NCBI RefSeq assembly: GCF_009857835.1
Contig: NZ_WWCL01000004.1
Location: 124,001-188,000 of the forward strand
Reading direction: 5' to 3'
From: Duganella fentianensis
GTDB lineage: Bacteria; Pseudomonadota; Gammaproteobacteria; Burkholderiales; Burkholderiaceae_D
DNA length: 64,000 nt
Shown here one piece after another: positions 17,203 to 27,234 of the stretch (position 1 is its first letter; each line of letters starts with the position of its first letter). The notes below the pieces were generated by a model. That model had not been told where the DNA came from and ran no database searches. It saw only the letters and a program-made list of their open reading frames with translations. The translations under genes and the position numbers were made by a program.

Positions 17203-18089
17203 CGGCCGCTTTCGACGACTGGATGAAAACCGTACAAGCCGGATCGGAACTTGATCTAGCCGGCTTTTTACCTGCCGCCACGGTGGTGCCGACCAAGCTG
17301 CACGAAGCCATGCGCTATGCGCTGCTCGGTGGCGGCAAGCGCGTGCGCCCGCTGCTGGTGTACGCGGCCGGCGCCCTGTTCGATGCGGAAGCGCAGGCCC
17401 TGAGCCGCGCCGCGGCCGCAGTGGAAATGATCCATGCCTACTCGCTGGTGCATGACGACATGCCCTGCATGGACGACGATGAACTGCGCCGTGGCAAACC
17501 GACCGTGCACGTGGCCTATGACGACGCCACCGCGCTGCTGGTGGGCGATGCACTGCAATCGCAGGCCTTCATGGTGCTGGCCGAAGCAACCACGCTGCCG
17601 CCGGCACGCCAGATGGCCATGCTGCGCGTGCTGGCCCATGCTTCCGGCTCGGCCGGCATGTGCGGCGGTCAGGCCATCGACCTCGATAGCGTGGGCCTGA
17701 GCCTGACCCTGGCCCAGCTGGAACAGATGCACCAGCTGAAAACCGGCGCGCTGCTGCGCGCTTCGGTGGTACTGGGTGCGCTGGCCGGCAAGGAACTGGA
17801 TGCAGCCGAACTGCAGGCGCTGAACGACTATGCGCGTGCCATCGGTCTGGCCTTCCAGGTGGTAGATGATGTGCTCGACGCGACGGCCGATTCGGCCACG
17901 CTGGGCAAAACGGCTGGCAAGGATGCCGCCGACAACAAGCCGACCTATGTCTCGATACTGGGTCTGGAACCGTCACGGGCACTGGCGGAAAAATTGCGGC
18001 TCGATGCGCATGCAGCGCTCGCGCCGTTCGGAGATAAAGCTTTGCGGTTACGCGAACTCGCGGATCTGATCGTGCAGCGGAAGGCATAA
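17199..18089 (+). CDS. ispA: Farnesyl diphosphate synthase (short-chain polyprenyl synthetase)
   Basis: 296 aa. It condenses isopentenyl diphosphate with dimethylallyl and geranyl diphosphate to make farnesyl diphosphate, feeding quinone, heme A and undecaprenyl synthesis. The two Asp-rich magnesium motifs are present: DDMPCMDDDELRRG (first, with the CMDD insertion of type II enzymes) and DDVLDATAD (second). GGGKRVRPLL near the N-terminus binds the substrate. It is coupled to xseB (4-nt overlap) and to dxs (the next ATG follows its stop directly). Confidence 0.95.
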   Translation: MTAAFDDWMKTVQAGSELDLAGFLPAATVVPTKLHEAMRYALLGGGKRVRPLLVYAAGALFDAEAQALSRAAAAVEMIHAYSLVHDDMPCMDDDELRRGKPTVHVAYDDATALLVGDALQSQAFMVLAEATTLPPARQMAMLRVLAHASGSAGMCGGQAIDLDSVGLSLTLAQLEQMHQLKTGALLRASVVLGALAGKELDAAELQALNDYARAIGLAFQVVDDVLDATADSATLGKTAGKDAADNKPTYVSILGLEPSRALAEKLRLDAHAALAPFGDKALRLRELADLIVQRKA

Positions 18090-19961
18090 ATGGACTTGCT
18101 AGCAACTATAAATTCGCCGGCGGATGTGCGCAAACTGGCGCGCACCCAGCTGACGCCACTGGCGCACGAACTGCGCGCCTACCTGCTCGATTCGGTCTCG
18201 AAAACGGGCGGCCACCTGTCGTCCAATCTGGGCACAGTGGAACTGACGGTGGCACTGCATTACGTGTTTAACACGCCCTACGACCGTATCGTGTGGGACG
18301 TGGGCCACCAGACCTATTCGCACAAAATCCTCACGGGACGGCGCGAGCGCATGCACACGCTGCGCCAGCTGGGCGGCATTTCCGGCTTCCCCAAGCGCGA
18401 CGAAAGCGAATACGACACCTTCGGCACGGCCCACTCGTCGACCTCGATTTCGGCCGCACTGGGCATGGCGCAGGCAGCCAAGATCAAGGGCGAAAACCGC
18501 CACGCCATCGCCGTGATCGGTGACGGCTCGATGACGGCCGGTATGGCCTTCGAAGCGCTGAATAACGCTGGCGTACAGGAAGACCTGAACCTGCTGGTGA
18601 TTTTGAACGACAACGATATGTCGATCTCGCCGCCCGTGGGCGCGCTGAACCGCTATCTGGCCCGCCTGATGTCGGGGCAGTTCTACGCGGCCGCCAAGAA
18701 CGTAGGCAAGTCAGTATTGCCAGCCCCTGTGCTGGAACTGGCCAAGCGGCTGGAAGAACATGCCAAAGGCATGGTGGTACCAGCCACCATGTTCGAAGAA
18801 TTCGGCTTTAACTACATCGGCCCTATCGACGGCCATGATCTGGAATCGCTGATTCCTACGCTGCAGAATATCCGCCACCTGAAAGGCCCGCAGTTCCTGC
18901 ACGTGGTGACCAAAAAAGGTCAGGGCTACAAGCTGGCCGAAGCGGAGCCGATTCTGTACCACGGCACGGGCAAGTTCAATCCGGCCGAAGGCATCAAGCC
19001 GCCCACCGCGCCTAGCAAACTGACCTACACGGAAGTATTCGGCAACTGGCTGTGCGACATGGCCGCCGCTGACAAGAAGCTGGTCGGCATCACGCCGGCC
19101 ATGCGCGAAGGCTCGGGCATGGTGCGCTTCGATCAGGAATATCCGGACCGCTATTTCGACGTCGGCATCGCCGAGCAGCACGCGGTAACCTTTGGCGCCG
19201 GTCTGGCCTGCGAAGGCCTGAAGCCGGTCGTAGCGATCTACTCCACCTTCCTGCAGCGCGGCTACGACCAGCTGATCCACGACGTGGCTCTGCAGAATCT
19301 GGATGTGACCTTTGCGCTGGACCGCGCCGGTCTGGTGGGCGCCGACGGTGCCACCCACGCCGGCAACTACGATCTGGCCTATCTGCGCTGTATCCCTAAC
19401 ATGGTGGTGATGGCGCCATCGGACGAAAACGAATGCCGCCAGATGCTGACCACGGGCTACCACTATGCTGGGCCGGCAGCGATCCGCTATCCGCGCGGTG
19501 CCGGCATCGGTGCAGCGGTAGAAAAAGAACTGACGTCACTGGAAATCGGCAAAGGCGAAATCAAGCGCCGTGGCCAGAAGATCGCGATTCTGGCTTTCGG
19601 CTCCATGGTGGCGCCAGCGCTGGCTGCGGGCGAAGCACTCGATGCCACGGTCGCGAATATGCGCTTCGTCAAGCCGCTGGATGTGGAACTGGTACGCCAG
19701 CTGGCGGCCGAACACGACTATCTGGTAACGGTGGAAGAGGGCTGCATCATGGGTGGTGCCGGTGCGGCCGTGGCCGAAGCGCTGGCTGCCGAAGGCATCG
19801 TCAAGCCGCTGCAGATGCTGGGCCTGCCGGACCAGTTCATCGACCACGGCGATCCGGCCAAGCTGCTGGCCAGCGTGGGCCTCGATGGCGCCGGTATCAC
19901 GGCCTCCATCCGCCAGCGCAGTGCTGCCGTCGAACCACGTCTGGTGGTCAATAACGGCTAA
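18090..19961 (+). CDS. dxs: 1-deoxy-D-xylulose-5-phosphate synthase
   Basis: 623 aa, the normal length. A thiamine-diphosphate enzyme that condenses pyruvate with glyceraldehyde-3-phosphate in the first step of the MEP isoprenoid pathway. Visible motifs are the TPP/Mg site [25 protein letters not shown]-like [14 protein letters not shown], the transketolase motif [15 protein letters not shown], and [15 protein letters not shown] in the C-terminal domain. The start ATG 18090 abuts the ispA stop. An intrinsic terminator lies about 60 nt downstream. Confidence 0.97.
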   Translation: MDLLATINSPADVRKLARTQLTPLAHELRAYLLDSVSKTGGHLSSNLGTVELTVALHYVFNTPYDRIVWDVGHQTYSHKILTGRRERMHTLRQLGGISGFPKRDESEYDTFGTAHSSTSISAALGMAQAAKIKGENRHAIAVIGDGSMTAGMAFEALNNAGVQEDLNLLVILNDNDMSISPPVGALNRYLARLMSGQFYAAAKNVGKSVLPAPVLELAKRLEEHAKGMVVPATMFEEFGFNYIGPIDGHDLESLIPTLQNIRHLKGPQFLHVVTKKGQGYKLAEAEPILYHGTGKFNPAEGIKPPTAPSKLTYTEVFGNWLCDMAAADKKLVGITPAMREGSGMVRFDQEYPDRYFDVGIAEQHAVTFGAGLACEGLKPVVAIYSTFLQRGYDQLIHDVALQNLDVTFALDRAGLVGADGATHAGNYDLAYLRCIPNMVVMAPSDENECRQMLTTGYHYAGPAAIRYPRGAGIGAAVEKELTSLEIGKGEIKRRGQKIAILAFGSMVAPALAAGEALDATVANMRFVKPLDVELVRQLAAEHDYLVTVEEGCIMGGAGAAVAEALAAEGIVKPLQMLGLPDQFIDHGDPAKLLASVGLDGAGITASIRQRSAAVEPRLVVNNG

Positions 19962-19970
19962 GGTGGAGTT

Positions 19971-19994
19971 GCTGCACGCTGCTCAGCGTGCAGC
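19971..19994. repeat. Perfect inverted repeat after dxs
   Basis: GCTGCACGCTG (19971-19981) and its exact reverse complement (19984-19994) are separated by two bases. There is no T-run. It precedes the dxs terminator by 24 nt and may protect the mRNA 3' end. Confidence 0.6.
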
Positions 19995-20017
19995 GATCAG
20001 TACAGCAGCACAATCAA

Positions 20018-20058
20018 CAGGGCAGGAGAACGCGAGTTCTTCCTGCCCTGGTTATTTT
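20018..20058 (+). terminator. Intrinsic terminator of xseB-ispA-dxs
   Basis: CAGGGCAGGA (20018-20027) pairs with TCCTGCCCTG (20041-20050), with additional AAC/GTT pairing in the loop, followed by GTTATTTT. It overlaps the end of the convergent cobalamin adenosyltransferase gene. Confidence 0.8.
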
Positions 20059-20615
20059 CAGGCCTTGCGGCGCCGTTCGTGCTGCCACAGCACATCGCTG
20101 CCGCCCGCGTGGCGGTTCAGCACGCGAGCCAGTACGAACAGCAGGTCGGACAGGCGGTTGACGTACTGGCGCGGGTGTTCATGGATGGTTTCGGCCTTGC
20201 CCAGCGTGACGATGGCGCGTTCGGCGCGGCGGCATACGGTGCGGCAGACGTGGGCCTGCGAGGCGGCACGCGAACCGGCCGGCAGGATGAATTCCGTCAG
20301 TGCGGGCAGGGTGGCGTTGTACTTGGCCAGATGTGCGTCCAGCCGCAGCACATGGTCTTCGGTAATCATCTGGTAGCCGGGGATGCACAGCTCGCCACCG
20401 AGATCAAACAGATCATGCTGGATGGTGATCAGCTCTTCGCGCAGCTCGGCCGGCATGTCTTCGCACAGCAGCAGGCCCAGATGGGAATTGAGTTCATCGA
20501 CTTCGCCTATGGCCTGTATGCGCACGCTGTCCTTGTCGGTGCGGCTGCCGTCGCCCAGACCGGTGGTGCCGCCGTCGCCCGTGCGGGTGGCGATTTTAGA
20601 AAGTCGGTTACCCAT
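20058..20615 (-). CDS. Cob(I)alamin adenosyltransferase, PduO type
   Basis: 185 aa. It transfers the adenosyl group from ATP to cob(I)alamin to form coenzyme B12. The family signature TRTGDGGTTGLGDGSR lies near the N-terminus, IGEVDELNSHLG (residues about 37-48) follows, and the C-terminal VCRRAERAIVTL and YVNRLSDLLFVLAR match the PduO/MMAB trimer type. Start ATG 20615 has AAGGAA upstream. No B12-dependent mutase or cobalamin synthesis gene is in the window, so it probably serves enzymes encoded elsewhere. Confidence 0.94.
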   Translation of the reverse strand: MGNRLSKIATRTGDGGTTGLGDGSRTDKDSVRIQAIGEVDELNSHLGLLLCEDMPAELREELITIQHDLFDLGGELCIPGYQMITEDHVLRLDAHLAKYNATLPALTEFILPAGSRAASQAHVCRTVCRRAERAIVTLGKAETIHEHPRQYVNRLSDLLFVLARVLNRHAGGSDVLWQHERRRKA

Positions 20616-20749
20616 GTCATTTCCTTGTGTGAGAGGTTAGCGCCCGAAGAATACAACAGTTTGCCCTTGTATTTCACTGGCAGGCCGGATGGACTCCACA
20701 TTTGTGCTTACAATTCTGTTCTGATCCCGTGCTTTCAGGTGCCCGCTCC

Positions 20750-22267
20750 ATGAACACAGCCACCCCAGTCACCACAGTTACAGCGGCCGCAGCCTCGCCC
20801 GCTGCGCTTTCCGCCCGCCGCGTCCAGCTGGCCGCCGCCTTGCTACAGGTGCTGCCGCCCGGTGCCATCCTGTCCGATCCTGAAGATACCCGTCCCTACG
20901 AATGCGACGGTCTGGCCGCTTACCGCCAGATGCCGCTGATCGTGGTGCTGCCCGATAGCGAGGCGCAGATCGTGGCCGTGCTCAAGCTGTGCCACGAGCT
21001 GCAGGTGCCCATCGTACCGCGTGGCGCCGGCACGGGCCTGTCCGGTGGCGCCATGCCGATCGCGGACGGGGTAGTACTGTCCACGGCGCGCCTCAACCGC
21101 ATCCTGCGCATGGATGCCTATTCGCGTACGGCCGTAGTGCAGCCCGGCGTGCGCAATCTGGCAATTTCCGATGCAGCGGCCCAGCATGGGCTGTACTACG
21201 CGCCCGATCCTTCCTCGCAGATCGCCTGCACCATAGGCGGCAACGTAGCGGAAAACTCGGGCGGGGTGCACTGCCTGAAATACGGCCTGACCGTGCACAA
21301 CGTGCTGCGCGTACGCATGGTGACGATAGAAGGCGAGGTGGTGGAACTGGGCAGCGAAGCGCTCGATGCGGCAGGGCTGGATCTGCTGTCCGTATTCATA
21401 GGCTCGGAAGGCATGCTCGGTATTGTTACCGAAGTGACGGTGAAGCTGGTGCCCAAGCCGGCCTGCGCACGCGTCATCATGGCCTCGTTCAACGAGGTGG
21501 TAGCCGGCTGCAATGCGGTCGCCGCGCTGATCGCGGCAGGCATCATTCCGGCCGGTCTGGAAATGATGGATCAGACTTCCTCGCGCATGGTGGAACCCTT
21601 CGTCCACGCCGGTTACGACACCGAGGCGGCCGCCATCCTGCTGTGCGAAGCCGATGGCACGGCCGAGGAAGTGGAAGAAGAAATCGCGCGCATGTCGGCC
21701 GTGCTGCAGCAGGCAGGTGCCAGTGCGATCGCCGTGTCGCAGTCGGAAGCGGAACGGATGAAGTTCTGGTCCGGCCGCAAGAACGCCTTCCCTGCGGCGG
21801 GGCGCATATCGCCCGATTACTACTGCATGGATGGCACCATCCCGCGCAAGCGACTGGGGCAGGTACTGGAGGGCATCGCGCAGATGGAAGCAAAGTATGG
21901 CCTGCGCTGCGCCAATGTGTTCCATGCGGGCGATGGCAATCTGCACCCGCTCATCCTGTTCAACGCGAATATCCCTGACGAATTCGAACGGGCCGAAGCG
22001 TTTGGTGCCGAGATACTGGCGCTGTGCGTGGAAGTGGGCGGCACCATCACGGGCGAGCACGGGGTGGGCATAGAGAAGATCAATTCCATGTGCGCGCAGT
22101 TCGCGCCGGCCGAGCTGGAAGCCTTCTTCGGCGTCAAGCGCGCCTTCGATCCGGCGCGGCTGCTCAATCCTGACAAGGCGATACCGACGCTGAACCGCTG
22201 TGCGGAATTCGGCAAGATGCGCGTCAGCGGCGGCAAGCTGCCGTTTGCCTATCTGCCCCGATTCTGA
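20750..22267 (+). CDS. glcD: Glycolate oxidase subunit GlcD (FAD-linked)
   Basis: 505 aa from ATG 20750; an in-frame ATG at 20702 would add 16 unlikely residues. A flavoprotein subunit of the membrane-associated glycolate oxidase that converts glycolate to glyoxylate. The FAD-binding PCMH domain has PRGAGTGLSGGAMP, and IGGNVAENSGGVHCLKYG. The C-terminal FAD-oxidase domain has CANVFHAGDGNLHP and TGEHGVGIEK. It is the first gene of glcDEF, with GlcE starting 15 nt after its stop. D-lactate dehydrogenase is the nearest alternative, but the three-gene order argues for glycolate oxidase. Confidence 0.93.
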   Translation: MNTATPVTTVTAAAASPAALSARRVQLAAALLQVLPPGAILSDPEDTRPYECDGLAAYRQMPLIVVLPDSEAQIVAVLKLCHELQVPIVPRGAGTGLSGGAMPIADGVVLSTARLNRILRMDAYSRTAVVQPGVRNLAISDAAAQHGLYYAPDPSSQIACTIGGNVAENSGGVHCLKYGLTVHNVLRVRMVTIEGEVVELGSEALDAAGLDLLSVFIGSEGMLGIVTEVTVKLVPKPACARVIMASFNEVVAGCNAVAALIAAGIIPAGLEMMDQTSSRMVEPFVHAGYDTEAAAILLCEADGTAEEVEEEIARMSAVLQQAGASAIAVSQSEAERMKFWSGRKNAFPAAGRISPDYYCMDGTIPRKRLGQVLEGIAQMEAKYGLRCANVFHAGDGNLHPLILFNANIPDEFERAEAFGAEILALCVEVGGTITGEHGVGIEKINSMCAQFAPAELEAFFGVKRAFDPARLLNPDKAIPTLNRCAEFGKMRVSGGKLPFAYLPRF

Positions 22268-22282
22268 GAAGGCGTAAACAAA

Positions 22283-23425
22283 ATGACGACTGCAAACATG
22301 GCTGCCGCAATGGCCTCGGCTACGGCCACGGACACCGGGGCGAGTGGCGCCACGCCGGCGCGCGACTATGCCGCCATCGCTGCCGAATTCGCCGAACGCA
22401 TACGCTTGGCCAGCGCCACCGCTACCCCGCTTTGCCTGCGCGGCAGCGGTAGCAAGGACTGGTATGGCCAGCTGCCGCAAGGCGAAGTGCTCGATACCCG
22501 CGCTTATGCGGGCGTGGTGTCCTACGAACCGACGGAACTGGTGATTACTGTACGTTGCGGTACGCCGCTGGCCGAGATCGAAGCGCTGCTGGCCGAACAC
22601 CAGCAGATGCTGGCGTTCGAGCCGCCCCGCTTCGGCGCAGGTTCGACCATAGGCGGGGTAGTGGCGAGTGCGCTGTCCGGCCCGCGCCGTGCCAGTGCGG
22701 GTGCCGTGCGTGATTTCGTGCTGGGTGCTGTGCTGATGGACGGGCAGGGCACCATGCTGCGCTTCGGCGGACAGGTGATGAAAAACGTGGCCGGTTACGA
22801 TGTGTCGCGCCTGCTGGCCGGCTCGCTCGGTACGCTGGGCCTGATTCTCGAAGTTTCGCTCAAGGTGCTGCCGCTGCCTCTGTGCGAAACCAGCTTGCGT
22901 TTCGAACTGAGCGAGATCGACGCGCTGCGCCGCCTGAATGAATGGGCTGGCCAGCCTTTGCCGATTTCGGCCAGTTGCTGGTATCAGGGCGTGCTGGCAG
23001 TGCGCCTGTCCGGTGCGCAGGCCGCCGTGGCGGCAGCGCAGCAGCGCATGGGCGGCGTGCCGCTCGAACACGCCGACGCTTTCTGGACCGCATTGCGTGA
23101 CCAGACCCACCCGCACTTCAGCGCTGGCTGTTTGTGGCGGCTGTCGCTGCCCTCTGCGGCCAGCGCCGTGATCCTCGGCGGTGAACAGCTGATCGAATGG
23201 GGCGGGGCACAGCGCTGGCTGAAAACGGCGGCATGCGATGAAGCGCAGGAGGAAGCGATACGCCGCACGGTGGCCGCTGCCGGCGGCCATGCCACGCTGT
23301 ACCGTAGCGAGCATAAGCCAGTCAGCGTATTCCATCCGCTCAGCGCGCCGCTGATGCGCATCCATGAACGGCTGAAAGCATCGTTTGATCCGGCCGGTAT
23401 CTTCAACCCCGGCCGCATGTACTGA
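22283..23425 (+). CDS. glcE: Glycolate oxidase subunit GlcE
   Basis: 380 aa, a second FAD-binding subunit of glycolate oxidase. The N-terminal 35 residues are an Ala/Thr-rich extension. The PCMH domain has LRGSGSKDWYG and FGAGSTIGGVVASALSGPRRASAGAVRDFVLGA split across residues about 52-155, and MKNVAGYDVSRLLAGSLGTLG. The C-terminus ends HERLKASFDPAGIFNPGRMY, as in GlcE. It lies between glcD and glcF with short gaps, so it is one operon. Confidence 0.93.
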   Translation: MTTANMAAAMASATATDTGASGATPARDYAAIAAEFAERIRLASATATPLCLRGSGSKDWYGQLPQGEVLDTRAYAGVVSYEPTELVITVRCGTPLAEIEALLAEHQQMLAFEPPRFGAGSTIGGVVASALSGPRRASAGAVRDFVLGAVLMDGQGTMLRFGGQVMKNVAGYDVSRLLAGSLGTLGLILEVSLKVLPLPLCETSLRFELSEIDALRRLNEWAGQPLPISASCWYQGVLAVRLSGAQAAVAAAQQRMGGVPLEHADAFWTALRDQTHPHFSAGCLWRLSLPSAASAVILGGEQLIEWGGAQRWLKTAACDEAQEEAIRRTVAAAGGHATLYRSEHKPVSVFHPLSAPLMRIHERLKASFDPAGIFNPGRMY

Positions 23426-23432
23426 GAGCGCC

Positions 23433-24653
23433 ATGCAGACTAATCTCGCTGACTTCATCCGCAACACCCGCGAAGGCGAAGAGGCCGATGCCATCCTGCG
23501 CGCCTGCGTGCACTGCGGCTTCTGCACGGCCACCTGTCCGACCTATCAGCTACTCGGTGATGAACTCGATGGCCCGCGTGGCCGCATCTACCTGATCAAG
23601 CAGGTGCTGGAAGGCGCGCCGGTCACGGCCAAGACCCAGCAGCATCTGGACCGCTGCCTGACTTGCCGCAATTGCGAAACCACCTGCCCGTCCGGCGTGA
23701 AGTACAGCCGTCTGGTCGATATCGGCCGCAAGGTGGTGGAGCAGCGCGTGCAGCGGCCTTTCATGGAGCGCATGCAGCGCTTGCTGGTACGCGAAGGCGT
23801 GTCGCGCAAGGCCGTGTTTGGTGCAGCGCTGGCGGCAGGCCGGCTGGTCAAGCCGCTGCTGTCGCCGGCCATGCAGGACAAGCTGCCGGTGCGGCAGCCT
23901 GCCGGAGTCTGGCCCGCGCGCAGCCATGCGCGCAAGATGCTGGTGCTGGATGGCTGCGCCCAGCCGGCCATGGCACCGAATATCAACGCTGCCACGGCGC
24001 GCGTGCTCGATGCGCTGGGCGTGCAGCTGCTGGTGGCGCCCCGTGCCGGCTGTTGCGGTGCTTTGCGCCATCACCTCAACGAGCATGAGGCAGCGCTCGA
24101 TGATATGCGGCGCAACGTCGATGCATGGTGGCCCATGCTGCAGGATGGCACGGTAGAAGCCATCGTGATGACGGCGTCCGGCTGCGGTGCCACCGTCAAG
24201 GATTACGGCCATCTGCTGGCGCACGATGCAGCCTATGCCGCCAGGGCGCAGCAGGTCGCCGCTGCCACGCGCGACCTGAGCGAGGTGCTGGCGGAATTCG
24301 AAGCGGAACTGGCGCTGCGTACGCGTCTGAACGAACGGGTGGCCTACCACCCGCCATGCACGCTGCAGCACGGCCAGCAGATACGCGGCAAGGTGGAAGC
24401 GATACTGCGTGCGGTCGGGGTGGATGTGGTGCTGTGTGCCGATAGCCATCTGTGCTGCGGCTCGGCCGGCAGTTATTCGCTGCTGCAGCCGGAACTCTCG
24501 CGCCAGCTACGTGACCGCAAGCTGGCCAGTCTGGCCGATACGGGCGCCAGCACCATCGTTTCGGCCAATGTGGGCTGTAGCGCCCACCTGCAGACTGGCA
24601 CACAGACGCCCGTCATGCACTGGATAGAATTGCTGGACCGGGCGCTGAACTAG
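23433..24653 (+). CDS. glcF: Glycolate oxidase iron-sulfur subunit GlcF
   Basis: 406 aa from ATG 23433 (MQTNLADFIRNTREGEEAD). It has two 4Fe-4S motifs, CVHCGFCTATCPTY and CLTCRNCETTCPSGV, followed by two CCG domains (GCCGALRHH and CCGSAGSYSLLQ) that bind the C-terminal cofactor. It passes electrons from the flavin subunits to quinone. The stop overlaps by four bases with the convergent GGDEF/EAL gene, so transcription from both sides may interfere. Confidence 0.94.
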   Translation: MQTNLADFIRNTREGEEADAILRACVHCGFCTATCPTYQLLGDELDGPRGRIYLIKQVLEGAPVTAKTQQHLDRCLTCRNCETTCPSGVKYSRLVDIGRKVVEQRVQRPFMERMQRLLVREGVSRKAVFGAALAAGRLVKPLLSPAMQDKLPVRQPAGVWPARSHARKMLVLDGCAQPAMAPNINAATARVLDALGVQLLVAPRAGCCGALRHHLNEHEAALDDMRRNVDAWWPMLQDGTVEAIVMTASGCGATVKDYGHLLAHDAAYAARAQQVAAATRDLSEVLAEFEAELALRTRLNERVAYHPPCTLQHGQQIRGKVEAILRAVGVDVVLCADSHLCCGSAGSYSLLQPELSRQLRDRKLASLADTGASTIVSANVGCSAHLQTGTQTPVMHWIELLDRALN

Positions 24654-27199
24654 CTTTGCTGGAAGGCTGGAATCTGGCTCGTGCCCAGTGCATGTTCGTG
24701 GTGCAGATTGACGATGGGCGGTAGTTGCGCAGCGGCCTGCCATACATCGGCGCTGCCGAAGTTGTCCACCCATGGCTGCACTTCGCTGGGCGGCATGGGG
24801 CGCGCAATGCCGTAGCCCTGTACCAGATCGCAGCCGAGGCGCATCAGCATGGCGCCGTGTTCTATCGTCTCCACGCCTTCGGCGATCACGCCCAGTCCGA
24901 AGGAACGGGCCAGCCCGATCACGGCGCTGACCAGATGCAGGTCGTCGCGGTCCACCAGCATATTGCGCACAAAGCTCTGGTCTATCTTCAGCACATCGGC
25001 TGGCAGCCGTTTGAGGTAGGACATGGACGAATAGCCGGTGCCGAAATCATCGAGTGCAAAGCTGATACCCAGCGCCTGACAGTCCAGCATGATGTTGCGT
25101 ACATGGGCCATATCGCTGAGGGCAGACGACTCCAGTATCTCCAGTTCCAGCATATGGGCCGGCACGTCGGGGTATTCGGCCAGTATGGTTTTCAGCTTGG
25201 GCACGAAGTCGGGACGCTGGAAGTGGCGCGCCGCGATGTTCACGCTGACCACCCACTCGGCGTCGTAGCTGCGCCACTGCTGCAGCTGGCGCAGCGCTTC
25301 GCGCAGCACCCATTCGCCAATATCGACGATCACATCGCTATGCTCGACGATGGGCAGGAATTCCATCGGTCCGACGATGCCGCGCTCCGGATGGGCCCAG
25401 CGCACCAGCGCTTCCATGCCGATGATGCGGCCTTTGCGCATATCGAGCTTGGGCTGGTAGTACAGCCGCAGTTCGCCGGCGCGCACGGCGGCGCGTACTT
25501 CGGTGCGGCGGTTGTGGTGGGTACGTACCTGCTCGTCCAGATCGGCATCGAAGAAGTGGGCGCGGTTGCGGCCCGTGATCTTGGCCTGATACAGCGCCTG
25601 GTCGGCCTGGCGCAGCAGGCTGTCGGCACTGACTTCGCTGCCGCCATAGATGGTCACGCCGGCACTGGCCGACATGCTGACCTGCTGGCCGTTGCACAGA
25701 TAGGGGCGCGACAGTTCGGCCAGCAGGCGCTCCAGTGCCTTTTCGGTGGCCAGCCTATCATCGAGCCGGGGCAGCAGCATGACGAATTCGTCGCCGCCCA
25801 GACGGGCCACATAATGGCGCGGGCCGGCAAAGTCATGCAGCCGGCTGGCTGCCTGTTTCAGCACTTCGTCGCCAATGTGCTGGCCCAGCGTATCGTTGAC
25901 CTGCTGGAAGCGGTCCAGATCGAACAAGCAGACGGCCAGCGGATAGTGTTCTTCGCGGGCGTGGAATACTTCCTGCTCGAAGCGGGTAGTCAGGGCCGTG
26001 CGGTTGGGCAGGCCGGTCAGCACGTCATGGCTGCTCTGCCACGAAATCTGCTGCATCAGCTGGCGCCGTTCCGTCACATCGCGGAACACCAGTATGGCAC
26101 CCTGTATTTCGTCCGCGCCCGAGCGGATGGCATTGGCCGTGTATTCCACCGTGTAGAGCTGGCCATTGCGGTTGCGCATGCTCTGGTTGCCCACCTTGAT
26201 GACGGAGCTGCCAGCGTAGATGGCGGCCATGGATTTGAGCAGGGAATGCTGGCCGAAGTTATTCGCCAGCACAAACACCTGATGCAGCTCCATGCCGCGT
26301 GCGTGTTCCTGCTGCCAGCCCGTGAGCTGCTGCGCCATTACGTTGATGCTGGCGATGCGGCCCGACAGATCGGTGGTAATCACCGCATCGCCGATCGAGG
26401 CCAGCGTGACTTCGATGCGTTCCTTTTCCGTCTGCAGCGTGGCCTGTACCTGCAGGGTCTGGGTTAGCTGGGCACTGAGCTGGCTCTGGCTTTGCTGCAG
26501 CTTGTGCACCAATGACTGCATGCGCTGGGCCATGTTGTTAAAGCTGATGGCCAGGGTGCGGGCTTCCAGCGTGCCGGAGACGGGCAGGCGCACACCGTAG
26601 TCGCCATCCTGAAAACGTGCCGTGCCATCGGTTACGCGGCGCAGCATGCGGGTGTTGGCGTAGATGAGCAGGCCAAGCAGGGTGTAGATGATGATGATGT
26701 TTCCGGTCGTGATGATGGCCTGCTGGCGCAGCGTGCGCCACACCTGCGTCAGCGGCAGGGTAGGGACAAAGCTCAGTACCAGCCTGGCATTGCCCAGATC
26801 GAGCGTGCGCTGCTGCGGGGTGATGCCGCCCAGACGGGCAAACCAGGCCGGATATTCGGCCTGCGTGGGCTGGCTGCGCAGCGCTTCCAGATGGCCGCCC
26901 GGATAATCGAGGTGGGCGGCGGCCAGATCGGCCTCCAGCAGCATGGCGCTGGCCAGCGTGTTATCGAGGGCGGTGCGGTCGCGTACTTTTAGCGACGGCT
27001 GCAGCGCCTTGTGCATATAGGTGACCAGATCGCTCGCATCGCGCTGGTAGCGCTGGTTGGCATACTCGGTCTCGTTGCCGTACAACATAGAGTAGCGCAC
27101 GCTGAGCGCAATCACGATGATGATGAAGACGGGGATGAACATGCGCGCGTACATTCCCGTGCGCATCCAGCGCGACTGTATTTTTTCGAACAGCGTCAT
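24650..27199 (-). CDS. Membrane GGDEF-EAL protein with PAS domain (c-di-GMP turnover)
   Basis: 849 aa. Two membrane helices (about 18-38 and 160-183) bracket a periplasmic sensor region. A HAMP domain (about 184-240), a coiled linker and a PAS domain (about 258-375) come next. The GGDEF domain has an intact RLGGDEF at about 466-472 and the EAL domain has GMEALVRW at about 594-601, plus DDFGTGYSS and KIDQSFVR. Both catalytic motifs look competent, so it could make or degrade c-di-GMP. It lies last in a leftward run pilT-pilU-gpx, 35 nt after gpx, which links it by position to twitching motility. Its 3' end overlaps glcF by four bases. Confidence 0.93.
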   Translation of the reverse strand: MTLFEKIQSRWMRTGMYARMFIPVFIIIVIALSVRYSMLYGNETEYANQRYQRDASDLVTYMHKALQPSLKVRDRTALDNTLASAMLLEADLAAAHLDYPGGHLEALRSQPTQAEYPAWFARLGGITPQQRTLDLGNARLVLSFVPTLPLTQVWRTLRQQAIITTGNIIIIYTLLGLLIYANTRMLRRVTDGTARFQDGDYGVRLPVSGTLEARTLAISFNNMAQRMQSLVHKLQQSQSQLSAQLTQTLQVQATLQTEKERIEVTLASIGDAVITTDLSGRIASINVMAQQLTGWQQEHARGMELHQVFVLANNFGQHSLLKSMAAIYAGSSVIKVGNQSMRNRNGQLYTVEYTANAIRSGADEIQGAILVFRDVTERRQLMQQISWQSSHDVLTGLPNRTALTTRFEQEVFHAREEHYPLAVCLFDLDRFQQVNDTLGQHIGDEVLKQAASRLHDFAGPRHYVARLGGDEFVMLLPRLDDRLATEKALERLLAELSRPYLCNGQQVSMSASAGVTIYGGSEVSADSLLRQADQALYQAKITGRNRAHFFDADLDEQVRTHHNRRTEVRAAVRAGELRLYYQPKLDMRKGRIIGMEALVRWAHPERGIVGPMEFLPIVEHSDVIVDIGEWVLREALRQLQQWRSYDAEWVVSVNIAARHFQRPDFVPKLKTILAEYPDVPAHMLELEILESSALSDMAHVRNIMLDCQALGISFALDDFGTGYSSMSYLKRLPADVLKIDQSFVRNMLVDRDDLHLVSAVIGLARSFGLGVIAEGVETIEHGAMLMRLGCDLVQGYGIARPMPPSEVQPWVDNFGSADVWQAAAQLPPIVNLHHEHALGTSQIPAFQQS

Positions 27200-27234
27200 G
27201 GGCGCCGGTTTTCCTCGTGTGGTGGCATGGCGGC

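Noticed and set aside
20843..23533. Open frame of 896 codons on the minus strand opposite glcD-glcE
   Set aside because: It is antisense to two clear genes, is rich in Arg, His, Gln and Ala as expected from reading GC-rich codons backwards, and shows no domain.
24725..26467. Open frame of 580 codons on the plus strand opposite the GGDEF/EAL gene
   Set aside because: Same backward-codon composition and no recognisable motif; the minus-strand gene has all its catalytic motifs.
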